DNA of 64,000 nucleotides. Source: Leuctra nigra (taxonomy: Eukaryota; Arthropoda; Insecta; Plecoptera; Leuctridae). A program made the position numbers and the translations under genes. Below, in pieces: positions 49,791-61,928 of the stretch. The notes below the pieces were generated by a model. That model was not told the DNA's origin, did no database searches, and saw only the letters and a list, made by a program, of their open reading frames with translations. Positions within the stretch are counted from its first letter, which is position 1. Every line of letters starts with the position of its first letter. The stretch covers positions 11,250,316 through 11,314,315 of the forward strand of contig OW203768.1 in the NCBI GenBank assembly GCA_934045905.1, read 5' to 3'.

Positions 49791-52700
49791 TCATAGTATT
49801 AGGTAAATGGTTTTTGAGAATATTTGGGGTCTTAGATGATAACTGACTTTCTTTTCTTGATTTCCAGAGTAGGGTAATGCAGAGCAGGTACCTAATAACT
49901 TGTCTTCTTGTTTTGTTTAGAGGGGTTAGGCATAGGGGGATGGGGCGCTATATATTCTGATTTATCATTATTCTTTATATTTTGTTATGGCGAATGAAGT
50001 CTATGGGTAATATAATAAGGTTTTCTTGATGTCCAGTAAATGATCGGTTGGAACTACCTCACGCTATTCTTGACAAAACTGTGGCGACCTAATGCTGTGG
50101 TCATAGTTCGCCGGCAAAATCCAGGGGGTTCAGAAGAAGGGTCTTAACTGGAATCTGGATCCTGGAGCCACGAACTAGACGGGGGCTCTGTTCAACTCCG
50201 GGACGTCAAGTCTTTGTGTTGTCCAGTGATTGTTCCATGACGGCTTTGCTCGAAAGGTATCTGCTCGAGGGCATTCACCCAGTGATTGTTCAATGACGGC
50301 TTTGCTCGAAGGGCATCTGCTTGAGGGCATTAACTCTCTTTAAAGCACATTATGTCAAAACGGGGACTTTCCATGGTTGGGGTAAGTGGACCCAGCGAGT
50401 GTGTAGCCAGTTCAGCAAATGCTGTGAAAAATTCAACAATGGGCTTAACTTGTAGTCCTGAGTGTTTTGACGCGTGTCCGGTTATTATAAATATCTCTCA
50501 ACCCCTGCAGGTGTCGGGGAAAGGGTTGTTTTGTTGTGGTGCCAAATATCTTTCAATGCAGTTGGCTATTAAAATTCAAGAGGTCATCAGTGTAGGTGTA
50601 AGGGGGTGGCAGGCCATCACTCGGGTTGTATCTTGTCAGGGCTTAACTGTCGAGCAAGGTTTGAACAATACTGCTCGTCTCATGGAAGGATAGGCTATGG
50701 CTACACACTTGCTGGGTCCACTTTTGAGGCTTGGGAGACTTTGGAGGCTTTGCCACATGTGAAGTAACAACCCGACAGCATACCATAGATAACATATTAC
50801 ATAATAGCATATTCTATTGCCACATCAGACTTCCGACAGGGTTTGTCACTTTGTTCTTACTTTTATTGTGTCATAACTCAATTGATTTGTTTTTATTCTA
50901 ACAATTCATTTTATGAAGTGGAGAGAATTTTAAACTGAAGTAAATTCATAGATTACATAGATCATAGATTTCTCATAGATTCATAGTATTAGGTAAATGG
51001 TTTTTGAGAATATTTGGGGCTTTAGAGGATAACTGACTTTCTTTTCTTGATTTCCAGAGTAGGGTAATGCAGATCAGGTACCTAATAACTTGTCTTCTTG
51101 TTTTGTTTAGAGGGGTTGGGCATAGGGGGATGGGGCGCTATATATTCTGACTTATCATTTTTCTTTATATTTTGTTATGGCGAATGAAGTCTATGGGTAA
51201 TATAATAAGGTTTTCTTGATGTCCAGTAAATGATCGGTTGGAACTACCTCACGCTATTCTTGACAAAACTGTGGCGACCTAATGCTGTGGTCATAGTTCG
51301 CCGGCAAAATCCAGGGGGTTCAGAAGAAGGGTCTTAACTGGAATCTGGATCCTGGAGCCACGAACTAGACGGGGGCTCTGTTCAACTCCGGGACGTCAAG
51401 TCTTTGTGTTGTCCAGTGATTGTTCCATGACGGCTTTGCTCGAAAGGTATCTGCTCGAGGGCATTCACCCAGTGATTGTTCAATGACGGCTTTGCTCGAA
51501 GGGCATCTGCTTGAGGGCATTAACTCTCTTTAAAGCACATTATGTCAAAACGGGGACTTTCCATGGTTGGGGTAAGTGGACCCAGCGAGTGTGTAGCCAG
51601 TTCAGCAAATGCTGTGAAAAATTCAACAATGGGCTTAACTTGTAGTCCTGAGTGTTTTGACGCGTGTCCGGTTATTATAAATATCTCTCAACCCCTGCAG
51701 GTGTCGGGGAAAGGGTTGTTTTGTTGTGGTGCCAAATATCTTTCAATGCAGTTGGCTATTAAAATTCAAGGAGTCATCAGTGTAGGTGTAAGGGGGTGGC
51801 AGGCCATCACTCGGGTTGTATCTTGTCAGGGCTTAACTGTCGAGCAAGGTTTGAACAATACTGCTCGTCTCATGGAAGGATAGGCTATGGCTACACACTT
51901 GCTGGGTCCACTTTTGAGGCTTGGGAGACTTTGGAGGCTTTGCCACATGTGAAGTAACAACCCGACAGCATACCATAGATAACATATTACATAATAGCAT
52001 ATTCTATTGCCACATCAGACTTCCGACAGGGTTTGTCACTTTGTTCTTACTTTTTTTGTGTCATAACTCAATTGATTTGTTTTTATTCTAACAATTCATT
52101 TTATGAAGTGGAGAGAATTTTAAACTGAAGTAAATTCATAGATTACATAGATCATAGATTTCTCATAGATTCATAGTATTAGGTAAATGGTTTTTGAGAA
52201 TATTTGGGGCTTTAGAGGATAACTGACTTTCTTTTCTTGATTTCCAGAGTAGGGTAATGCAGATCAGGTACCTAATAACTTGTCTTCTTGTTTTGTTTAG
52301 AGGGGTTGGGCATAGGGGGATGGGGCGCTATATATTCTGACTTATCATTTTTCTTTATATTTTGTTATGGCGAATGAAGTCTATGGGTAATATAATAAGG
52401 TTTTCTTGATGTCCAGTAAATGATCGGTTGGAACTACCTCACGCTATTCTTGACAAAACTGTGGCGACCTAATGCTGTGGTCATAGTTCGCCGGCAAAAT
52501 CCAGGGGGTTCAGAAGAAGGGTCTTAACTGGAATCTGGATCCTGGAGCCACGAACTAGACGGGGGCTCTGTTCAACTCCGGGACGTCAAGTCTTTGTGTT
52601 GTCCAGTGATTGTTCCATGACGGCTTTGCTCGAAAGGTATCTGCTCGAGGGCATTCACCCAGTGATTGTTCAATGACGGCTTTGCTCGAAGGGCATCTGC

Positions 52701-53447
52701 TTGAGGGCATTAACTCTCTTTAAAGCACATTATGTCAAAACGGGGACTTTCCATGGTTGGGGTAAGTGGACCCAGCGAGTGTGTAGCCAGTTCAGCATAT
52801 GCTGTGAAAAATTCAACAATGGGCTTAACTTGTAGTCCTGAGTGTTTTGACGCGTGTCCGGTTATTATAAATATCTCTCAACCCCTGCAGGTGTCGGGGA
52901 AAGGGTTGTTTTGTTGTGGTGCCAAATATCTTTCAATGCAGTTGGCTATTAAAATTCAAGGAGTCATCAGTGTAGGTGTAAGGGGGTGGCAGGCCATCAC
53001 TCGGGTTGTATCTTGTCAGGGCTTAACTGTCGAGCAAGGTTTGAACAATACTGCTCGTCTCATGGAAGGATAGGCTATGGCTACACACTTGCTGGGTCCA
53101 CTTTTGAGGCTTGGGAGACTTTGGAGGCTTTGCCACATGTGAAGTAACAACCCGACAGCATACCATAGATAACATATTACATAATAGCATATTCTATTGC
53201 CACATCAGACTTCCGACAGGGTTTGTCACTTTGTTCTTACTTTTTTTGTGTCATAACTCAATTGATTTGTTTTTATTCTAACAATTCATTTTATGAAGTG
53301 GAGAGAATTTTAAACTGAAGTAAATTCATAGATTACATAGATCATAGATTTCTCATAGATTCATAGTATTAGGTACATGGTTTTTGAGAATATTTGGGGT
53401 TTTAGATGATAACTTAGTTTCTTCTCTTGATTTCCAGTAAATGATCG
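49791..53447 (+). repeat. Tandem array, three 1190-bp units plus a partial fourth
   Basis: Units 49,791-50,980, 50,981-52,170 and 52,171-53,360 each begin TCATAGTATTAGGTAAATGG and differ at only a handful of positions (units 2 and 3 are almost identical). The fourth is cut to about 53,361-53,447 with an internal deletion. Each unit contains a 330-bp TIR segment (first at about 50,385-50,717; ends AGTGGACCCAGCGAG) and a tandem pair of ~66-bp subrepeats with TGACGGCTTTGCTCGAA. A 113-codon open frame recurs in each unit (e.g. 50,352-50,693) but has no recognisable domain. Confidence 0.9.
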
Positions 53448-53811
53448 GAGCTGCTGCTCATGTATAGAACTAGTGTTCAATGATCGCTGTGGATCTGCTC
53501 CTGTGTCGGGATGCTGGGCTGCTGAGATGAAGCTTGATGGACGTGAGTTGCATTCCATACCTGACATCTCTACTGGCACACTTATGGCAACACAATACTG
53601 GCGACTCAGTTCTCAATACTGGCAATGTAATTCAAGGATTGATTTACTCCGCTACTACAGCGTCTTGAATTAGTTTACTAAGCACTGTTCATTTACGTTT
53701 ATCATGTAGGTAGGTACATTTATTCTACATTTGGTAGTGTAAAATGACCAAGAATGCATTCCGAGTTATTATTTTCAAAATGTTTCCAGACATTTTAATT
53801 GCCAAAGTGTA

Positions 53812-54070
53812 ATAATAATAATAATAATAATCCATCCCTGGTTCCAATTCAATGGGTCAGGGGGTGGGTGTTCCCACCAACACTAGGGCCGCAGGACTCC
53901 TGGAAACCGGCTGGCCACGCCTGGCGTTTCCTCCTCTTCTTCTTCCACTTCTAACTGTTCCACAAATTCCTTCCACCGTGTTCTGTCCTCCAACTGTCTT
54001 TCAGCCTCCAACTCACTCCACCTTCCTCCTCTCTCCAGCATATCCTCCTTGATCAGTCCAAAGTGGCCAA
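53812..54070 (+). repeat. Interspersed repeat with (AAT)n border
   Basis: Same motif order as 36,808-36,915 (GGTCAGGGGGTGGG, CTAGGGCCGCAGGACTCC, GGCTGGCCACGCC), longer at the 3' side with a pyrimidine-rich CCTCCTCTTCTTCTTCCAC run. Family unknown. Confidence 0.5.
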
Positions 54071-54279
54071 AGTGTAAAAGATAACAAAATAGTATCTTCA
54101 CTTAAAGACTACACATTTTTCATAATTTATTGCAGAATTATTTTATATCACAAAGTGTACATATTGTGGCATTTGCGTCAGGAAAACGTACAGAAATACT
54201 TTCGTAATATTGGCTGCTTTGGTATACGCAATTAGTATTTGGTATACTATCACTAAATTAAGTGATAGGAAGGGATGTG

Positions 54280-54400
54280 CCAAGTAAATATGTCTGTGTA
54301 AATATGTGTGGAGATCGAACCAGGGACCTATCAATTGCCAGAGGAGAGTTCTACCACTGAGGTACCCGGCCGGACGGACACAACGTACTGACGAGAGTTA
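54280..54400 (-). mobile_element. tRNA-like SINE head
   Basis: Minus strand: CCGGGTACCTCAGTGGTAGA (A box) and CTGGTTCGATCTCCACAC (B box), about 70 nt. The acceptor stem is poor and the flanks are repetitive, so a retroposon head is more likely than a working tRNA gene. Confidence 0.55.
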
Positions 54401-54755
54401 GAGATCTCCGAGGAGAATGGAATGGAGGTAGTGTACGTTCACTAAGCTGTCAGACCTCCGGTGACGAAACTGTCATCCAACCATTCCTATCTTCCTGACT
54501 CCACTGGCAGTTTCCCGTAAAACAAAGTTTCTCTTCATTATTACAACTTAGATAAGTTCAAAGTTTGAATGTGCTCTAGTACACTTTGACTTTTGAACAG
54601 TCTGTTCAAGTGAAGAATATACTCAAAAAACACATTGATGAAGTTCCGTTACCTCACACAGGCCTCTCATTCTTGTCACTAAATATTATTTTTAGGACCT
54701 CATTGTAGGGGAGATGGTAATGTATGTTGCGAGAATCTGAGACATCGTGGAATAA

Positions 54756-55645
54756 TTGAGCGAGCAAAGCGAGCGTCTCCTTTTGGCTCTTTTGGCACGG
54801 ACCTCTGTTTTTTTTGTTTTTTTTTGTTTTTTTTTTTTTTCTGTTACTGAGGATATACCTACAGGTCAGAGTTTTTCTTCGATCGAGCTGAAATTTTGCA
54901 CACAAGTACGTAACATTTCTGATTGTTGCAGACCCTAATTTTTTTGAAATCCCCTGATTGGTGCAAATTTAAAAAAAATTATCTTTCGATTGGTTGGTTT
55001 GATCAATTTGAAATTTAGCAAAGACATTGCAACCAACATTGTACCCAATCATAATAAATTTCAGCCAAATCCACCCATTGGTTCAAATTTGAAACCATTT
55101 TTCCTGTGATTTTTGAAATTTAAATTAGAACCGATTGACCGATCAACTAAAAACTTTGCATGGTCATTGGTACCAACATTTAAGGTATTTTTGCCAATTT
55201 TCAGTCAAATCTGTAGTTATTTTCAAAAGGTTTTGTAATTTTAGTGACATTTTGCGTGTTGGCTGTCAAATTCACGGCGACTTCGAATCTTCAGTTCAAG
55301 GCAAGGTAGTTAGAGCAGAAAGTTTCAAACGAAATGAAACTAATAATGACCTTTCAACAGATTGATCTGATATTGTGTGTGTACACACTAATATCATATG
55401 ATTTGAGTGGTCCCAGGTATATTTTTTTTAAAGATATCCTGTGATTTTTGAATATTAACAAGGAACAGTTCAATCATAAGGGTTGATACTAACATTTTAG
55501 GAATATTTAGAGATTTTTATTCAAGTCTGACGAAATTCAAGATTTATTGGCTTTTAATGATATTTTCGATAGACATAATTTCGGTTCGAGGTGTTCCGCG
55601 TATCCGTGCTCGCTCATCAACGCGTTACTCAGAGCGTTTTCCTAG
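54756..55645 (+). mobile_element. Helitron-like element, copy B
   Basis: Starts GAGCGAGCAAAGCGAGCGTC and ends with hairpin AACGCG...GCGTT, TTCCTAG, then T. Same family as 42,356-43,400 on the opposite strand. Contains diverged repeats of the GAACGGTTTGACCGATC/AAATTT type. No coding capacity. Confidence 0.65.
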
Positions 55646-55830
55646 TATTGAAAAGGTCTATAAATTTTGCTGAAATTAATGGATGACCCCATAGAAAATC
55701 CTCAAAGGAAAATAGCTGAAATGTGGGGATATATAGATTTAAAGACGTGCCAAGAAATGTTGAATAGAAGAAGTCACCACAAGCGTTCCCCGAGGCTTCA
55801 CAGAACGAGATGATAATGACTAGTGCTGAC

Positions 55831-57975
55831 CTGTCTGCAGCTAGCGCACCAGCTCCACATGAGTATGTTGGCAGACTCGGCGATGACCTTGTCCAGATGG
55901 TTCAATCCGATGTGGACGCAGCCCGAGTCGTGCACGAACCTCCGCACGTGCGCCAACATCGGAGTGTCGCACGAGTCTGAGGGGCAGCTGTACGACGGTC
56001 GGAAGCAATAGCGCTCCAGGAAGTTGCCCAGGCTGATGTCGTTGCGGCCATACAGCTCCATTTGTACCACCCTGGCAACATCAATTACCATTACAAGAGG
56101 CAGGACTTTGAAAGATAAAATGGTAGCCGAATAGAACTGGTACATAAGAGTGGCATAAAAGTGACCAAAATGGGTTTTCTTCAAATATTTATCGTAGATT
56201 TAAACTATATCAAATTATTAAAAACAAATCTAAAATAAGTGACGAAGAATACCACAAAGTTTCCAGTTTCTACTCAGTTTGCCTTTGCACAAAAGAACGC
56301 CAAATCAGCCGTAATTTAATAAAGATGGAAATAAAAAATGGCTGTCTTCAGAAAATTTAAGAGAATGATCACAATAATAGCAAAAAAAAACACTAAAAAG
56401 AGTGGCTAAATTCTAAATACCGTATTAACTCGTGTATAAGACGCAATTATATGTCAATATTTTGATTCTGAAAACAGCCCTGCGTCTTATACACGCATAC
56501 CAAGCTTTTTTCCCAGTAAATCCAAGGTGGATGTTTGTAAACAGAGCTGTGGTAGACTGCCACATGTTGTCTATCTCTGCCTTTCCCTCTCACTCTGTCT
56601 GGACTACTCATACTGTGTCTAGACACAACATTATTAACATATTAAATTTGTGCAACAAAATAAAATGTTTTCCCTTGCATTTAGATCAGGAGACAAAATA
56701 TATGTTTACGTCTGAAAAACATTGCTCTGACAGACATAAAATAGACTAAACAGTAAACACTGTTGAATGGCGATCTTAAATTGAATCCAGCGATTCAATT
56801 TACTGTTCAATTCACTGTTGAATGGCGATTGTGTATATATTTGTTTTTAAAATTTATAAAGGGTATATGCCAAAGTATTTTATCATTGACAAATCTCTGC
56901 ATGAACACATGACTCGTCATGCAGATGATGCTTTTCTTACGCATTGTAACTACAGTAGGTTAAATAACAGTATATTTTATAAAGGGTTTAGGGATTTTAA
57001 CAAAATCCCTAGAGTAATCAAAGATAGCAAAGATGTTCACGAGTTTAAGTTGGCTATAACTAAACATGTCAAAAGTGAGAGCAATTAATATGCTGTGTAT
57101 TAAATAGTGTTGTGGATGTAGTTTAATAAGTTTTATAATGAACAATGTTTATCAATGACTGTCTTTTATAATTACGATGTAATTCACAAATGACAATAAA
57201 AAATACTGAATACTGAATGGAAGGGGAGGAGAGGAGTTGGGTTTGTTTTGGAATGCAGAGGAAAGGCAGGTGCATGCCTCTTAGAGCAAGCAACAGCTGC
57301 TGGGAAGAGACTCCCCTCCCCCCTTTCTCAGAAGCAGGAAATTACTGTTTGTTTACAACAAGTTGGCAGTGATTTTCATTCAAATAGCTCAGTTAGCTGG
57401 AAAACCAACATTTAGATGGATATCATGTATACAAACACACAATGTTTTTCATCATTTTACTGCGTCTTATACACGCATGCTAAGTGTTTTCTTAAAATAG
57501 ACTTCTCAAAACAAGGGTGCGTCTTATACACGAGTGCGTCTTATACACGAGTTAATACGGTAGTTGAATTTTTACTATTAAAAAAATTGCAACTAGTGGC
57601 GTTCTAGAATCAAAAGTGGTAAATAGTGGCAAATGGGAGACCACAAGTGAGTAATACTGTTTCAAACTGCTGCTACTGAATGCCCACTCACCACGGGTTG
57701 ACGCAGAAAGCCGGCGCGTTCTGCGAGAGCCGCGAGAAGCTGCAGAACAGCACCGCGAGTCGCTGGTGATTGGCTGGATCCAGCGAGTCGGGCGGCGTCG
57801 GCGTCGACAGTCCCGTGGGCTCCTCGCACGTGCTCACCGCCCTCGTCTTCAGCAGGGGGTCGATGGGGTGGAGACGACCCCCACGAGCTCGGTAGTCTGC
57901 CAGCAGCGTCTGCACGGCGTCCGAGTCTGCGGGCTGCGTCAGCTTGCTCGACACGAACGCGTGCGCCGGCAGGAT
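55831..57975 (-). CDS. fab1: PIKfyve exons: C-terminal half of the CCT-like and conserved Cys region
   Basis: 57975-57692 encodes ILPAHAFVSSKL, LLADYRARGGRLHP and NHQRLAVLFCSFS...NAPAFCVNPW. 56071-55831 continues VVQMELYGRNDISLGNFLERYCFRPSYSCP, CDTPMLAHVRRFVHDSGCVHI and ILMWSWCASCRQ. These match the MLADYRARGGR, NHQRLCVLFSSSS...CVSPW and FLERYCFRPSYQCP...RRFVHGQGCV blocks in human. The intron between them holds the interrupted TIR element. Confidence 0.95.
56418..57562. mobile_element. TIR element interrupted by a LINE 3' fragment
   Basis: Inverted copy of the 38,691 family with both ends intact (TACCGTATTAACTCG ... CGAGTTAATACGGTA). Internal sequence is broken near 56,776 and resumes near 57,218. 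Confidence 0.82.
56776..57217 (+). mobile_element. LINE 3' end fragment inside the TIR element
   Basis: Open frame 56,822-57,088 (IVYIFVFKIYKGYMPKYF...NKIPRVIKDSKDVHEFKLAITKHV) resembles the last ~90 residues of CR1/Jockey-type ORF2, as in the LINE at 18.5 kb but clearly a different family. Ends AATAAAAAATACTGAATACTGAATGG, a short repeated tail. 5'-truncated, as usual for LINEs. Confidence 0.7.
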
Positions 57976-58527
57976 CTGATGGAGTGACATTTCATGATAA
58001 TTGACAAATAGGCACAAACACATGACTCTCATAGTCTGAAATACTAAACTCATCCTTAAGGAATATGTCAAATTATATGTTAAAAAAACTAAAAAAGGTA
58101 CACCAAAATGTTAAATTATATTACAGGGGGTGAAAGTTCAAAATTGAAATTGAGCGCCTTATCGATCTTCCTTCGTGTTTTTCCTCCTAAAATTGCAAAT
58201 GTATGTAGGTATACAAAACAAATCCTCACTTCCTTTCTCTTCGTGTAGAATGCTTACAATATCCTGTTTTCATGTCAACCAGAGTCTTTCAAATATATCT
58301 GGATCTATTCCTGACAAATAGGGAGATGAGAGAAAAAGGGTGATCATGAGATAAAAAGTAAAAAAATCGGTATTCTGTATATTATAAACCAATTATAATC
58401 GAAACCTGTTGTGTTCCTATTGGTTGATAACAATTTTCTCATACTCACTCTCACTCACTCACTCGCATTAACTCCAGGATTTGAAGGTCGTTGTTTTGAT
58501 TACAGTAAACATAGGAAAGAGAATGAC

Positions 58528-59989
58528 CTTGACAGCGGCTGTCTTGATGTCTTGACACACCGATGATGTGTGGTCGGCCGTGTTGCTGATTCTGTTGCTC
58601 GTCGCTGCGTCGCTGAACTGAGCCGACGTGAACACTTCCGAGGGGAAGGATTGTCGCAGGACGCAGTGTCGGCCGGCCTCCGTTTCCAAGAATGGCACAG
58701 TGAACTAAATGAATCAGACATGTGTAAATCACCAATTGAATAATTTTTCCAATAAATCGTGATCAGTAATGAAAAAATTGTGTTTCTCACATATTTAAGG
58801 GTATATTAGGGTAATAAAATCTTTTAGAAGTACATTTTTGATAGGCATTCGGTAAGTATCTAGAATTCAATACTTAAGACAAAAAAAAATATTTCAATTA
58901 AATACTTCAGTCCTTTTGTGTAAAAATTACTATTTATAATAGGCACACAAAATTTATGTAAATTAATGTGGAATAAACGATTGATAATTAGTGGAAAATA
59001 TCATTAGATATTCGAAAAATAATGTCCAAATTGAACACAATATTAGTAGGAATGAAATTCAGTCTGTAGTAAGACCATTTTCCATTAAGAAAATGCACTT
59101 TAGAATTTAGATGTTTTATTTTATCACCATTATAGAGGTATACATCATAACGTTCCAGCAAGTAAGACGACATAAACTCTAACCTTGATGAACGGTGAGA
59201 CAGAGAGAATGGTATCGTCCAACGCCTTGCGAAACCGGTTCGACGTCGGGAGCTCGGCCACAGCCATGCTCTGAGCCGGACTCGTACCGGTTTGCTGTCC
59301 CGCGATGAACACTTCGTCTTCCAGGTTCATGTACAGGTGAAGTGGATCACTGAAGTCGCTCACGTTCATTCGCTTGTCTTCCACAGTCGACTTCTCCTTC
59401 CTCGTCTGCTCCTCGACATTATCAACTACTACTTTCTCCTTCAAATTGTGATCTACTTCTTTGGAACTTCTGGAATCGATATTTGTCCTTTCTTTCAATT
59501 TCACATTTTCTTCCTTAAATAATGTCTCATCAGTCCTTTTCTCCTCCCTATCTTTGGAACTTATTTCTGATTTTAACACAGTTTGCTTATCCTCTAACTT
59601 TGATTTATCATCTCTAAACAAATTTTCGTTTACTGTCACTTTTTTGGAACTCACACTTTTATCACTGTCTGTCTTCTCACTAAATACCTCTCTCAAGTTC
59701 GAATGATTCGTGCTCGAACCGACGGCGCTGGGTTCGAGTTCGAGCTGTATCGGAGTGTTGGATTCCTCTCGGAAGAACGTGTCGATGGGAGGCGGACTAG
59801 GCGGCCGAGAGAACTCGTCCATGAGGAACGACTTCTCGAGCCGCCAGTTGTAGCGCGCGAACAGCATGCGGCTGGCGACGAGCTTGACCTTGGCGAGTTC
59901 CGCACGTGGGCCCCCGCGTAGTAGAACAGTGCAGCCCAAGTTCGGGAACGTGCAGTCTTCGAAGAACATCAACGTTTTGCTAGTGGAAC
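58528..59989 (-). CDS. fab1: PIKfyve exons: CCT/GroEL-like domain, later part
   Basis: 59989-59184 encodes STSKTLMFFEDCTFPNLGCTVLLRGGPRAELAKVK, SFLMDEFSRPPSPPP, a long charged insert, and ILSVSPFIK. 58704-58528 encodes FTVPFLETEAGRHCVLRQSFPSEVF. KTLMFFE...LGCT(V)LLRGG is the signature of the PIKfyve CCT-like domain that binds Vac14/Fig4. The region between 59,400 and 59,700 is low complexity (Lys/Glu/Ser). Confidence 0.95.
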
Positions 59990-60503
59990 CTGAAAGCAGA
60001 TGAGACTTTTATTTCTATGTATACTGCTGACTGCCATTAAACAATTATGAAATTAAAATCATGACGTTTTATAATGAGTAGGCACTATGGAATGCAAGAA
60101 TATTTCGTTAATTTTAGATTAGGTATTTCATAAATAAAGGTTTTTAATTTTTATTGCAGACTGTAGCTCAAGAATCAGCAAACATTTAATTTTAAGAAAA
60201 AAATAATTAGATTTGACCATTCACAACAATTTAAACAATAGCTGTTGCAAATAAAAAAAAGATGTACAGTGATGACAGTGATTTCTTGACATACCTAGGT
60301 ACCTAATAAATTCAAATTGTAGGTAGCTCTTAATTAAAACCTTCCAAAATGAGTGTACTAAGTTAAATCACTAACTCTTGACCATGAGGGCCGAGAATTT
60401 CTACCAAATAAGTTCGAGTATGACAACACTTCCAGATTCAAGTAAACATCTCAAGAAATCATCTTGAAAGAGCACGCTATCAATCATCCCACTACTTACG
60501 CAC

Positions 60504-60605
60504 CGATCTGCTGTGCAAACGTCTTGAGATGGAAGGCGCCGCACGTGCCGAGTCTCGGCCTGCCGATGTGCGCGTCCACCGACGTCGCGATGTCGGCGTG
60601 AGTGA
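60504..60605 (-). pseudogene. fab1: PIKfyve exon truncated at the rearrangement junction
   Basis: Encodes THADIATSVDAHIGRPRLGTCGAFHLKTFAQQIG with a good donor (gtgcgtaag) at 60,503. Upstream the sequence changes after about 8 further nt to E(z) exon 4 plus its donor GTGAGTAG (60,616-60,623). No room remains for a splice acceptor, so this exon is broken. Confidence 0.85.
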
Positions 60606-60979
60606 GCCCCTTCCTCTACTCACGGTGGAGGAAGCAGTCGTACTTGAAGCAGCGTCTGCAGAAGAGCGTGTGGAAGGAATGCATCGTCTGCTCTCTCGGC
60701 ACGGACTCCGCAGTCGGACCGTCGATGTTGGGCGTGCACTCGGGAGGGCGCGCGTTCGGGTCCAAGCGCTCCGTCAGCTCGATGTATCTGAAGACGATGG
60801 GTTCGTTACGAACAAAAATTACAACTCTTGAGAATAAAATCAAATATTCAAAAATAGGATCCAAAAAAGGCGGTCATTGGTACAAGATGGATAAAATAGT
60901 GGAGTGGCACGAACTAGAAAAAATTATGATTTTTAAATTGAATTTACCAAAATAAGCAAATCTACCAATTAGGTCGGTA

Positions 60980-61323
60980 CAGTACACCCAGCGAGCGTAG
61001 AGAAAGTTCACCAAACGCTGTGCAAAATTCAACAATGGGCTTAGCTTGTAATCCGGAGTGTTTTGACGCGTGCCCGGTTGTAAATATCTCTCAACCACTG
61101 CAGGTAATCGGGACAGGGTTGTTTTGTTGTGGTGCCAAATATCTTTCAATGCAGTTGGCTTTTAAAATTCCAGGAAAGTTGTTTAAAATGGCAACAGTGT
61201 AGGTGGAAGGGGTGGCAGGTCATAAAAAGAGTTGTATCTTGTCAGAGCTGAACTGTCGAACAAGGGTCGAACAATACTGCTCATCTTATGAAAGGAGTTT
61301 CTCCACGCTCGCTGGCCGTACTA
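60980..61323. mobile_element. 344-bp MITE, TA target duplication
   Basis: CAGTACACCCAGCGAGCGT ... ACGCTCGCTGGCCGTACTA flanked by TA. The original block at 25,999 has the uninterrupted site GGTCGGTACATAGG. The interior is homologous to the 330-bp segment in each unit of the 1190-bp array. CAGT ends plus TA suggest Tc1/mariner-pogo. Confidence 0.88.
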
Positions 61324-61378
61324 TACATAGGTAATCAATAATCAAAATCTTGATAAAATTGCAGTGCATACTGTATTT

Positions 61379-61927
61379 ATGGAGGTAACCTGCGAAATAA
61401 AAACGCGCACCCCGACTGGGAATCGAACCCAGATCCTTCGGGTTTCCGGCCCTATGCTTTAACCATTAAGCTATCGGGACGCATTCTTAATCAGCAGGTT
61501 GGGTTGCCATACAACTCTTGCGAGTCCGAGTATCTGACCTATACACGAAGACTGAAGCACTTCGACTTCATTTGACAACGTGAATACATCTCTCTCGAAT
61601 GGCTATGCCATGTTCATTATCAAACAATCCACTCGTAGCTCAGAAGTTTGAGCATAGCCATTCGAGAGAGATGTATTCACGTTGTCAAATGAAGTCGAAG
61701 TGCTTCAGTCTTCGTGTATAGGTCAGATACTTGGACTCGCAAGAGTTGTATGGCAACCCAACCTGCTGATTAAGAATGCGTCCCGATAGCTTAATGGTTA
61801 AAGCATAGGGCCGGAAACCCGAAGGATCTGGGTTCGATTCCCAGTCGGGGTGCGCGGTTTTATTTCGCAGGTTACCTCCAAAACACCATCCCTAAGTGAG
61901 AGATTCACTAAATTTTCCATCATTATC
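61379..61927. mobile_element. Inverted dimer of a tRNA-derived SINE
   Basis: Two ~230-bp arms (about 61,381-61,610 and 61,650-61,878) in inverse orientation around a ~40-nt spacer. Each includes a tRNA-like unit (61,418-61,492 minus; 61,780-61,852 plus): CCCGATAGCTTAATGGTTAA (A box) and GGGTTCGATTCCC (B box), acceptor GCGTCCC/GGGGTGC. Flanked by a repeat of about 12 bp, ATACTGTATTTA. Confidence 0.85.
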
Positions 61928-61928
61928 A

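Larger units (their letters stand above)
30056..60605 (-). pseudogene. fab1: PIKfyve/fab1 3' two-thirds, 5'-truncated, one in-frame stop
   Basis: Homologue of the FYVE-type phosphatidylinositol-3-phosphate 5-kinase, which makes PI(3,5)P2 on endosomes. Eighteen exons on the minus strand, 5' to 3': 60605-60504 (partial), 59989-59184, 58704-58528, 57975-57692, 56071-55831, 41565-41387, 40816-40641, 39630-39499, 37682-37474, 36679-36551, 36356-36242, 35964-35801, 35310-35135, 34235-34113, 33578-33262, 32341-32012, 31438-31277, 30249-30056. Phases match throughout, about 1340 codons (human protein ~2100). The FYVE and DEP regions and the start of the CCT domain are absent: upstream of 60,613 the sequence switches to E(z). 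One TAG lies at complement 40,746-40,744. Most of the frame is otherwise clean. Called a pseudogene because of the missing 5' third and the stop; a sequencing error at the stop cannot be excluded. Confidence 0.88.

Noticed and set aside
50352..53073. Three near-identical 113-codon open frames (starting MSKRGLSMVG) in the tandem array
   Set aside because: They cross the border of the MITE segment in each unit and have no recognisable domain. Their similarity is explained by the units being recent copies, so it is not evidence of selection.
61418..61852. Two genuine tRNA genes
   Set aside because: They are mirror copies inside one inserted inverted dimer with a flanking duplication. The anticodon stem is long and irregular (CCGGAAACCCGAAGG), which fits a SINE head better.
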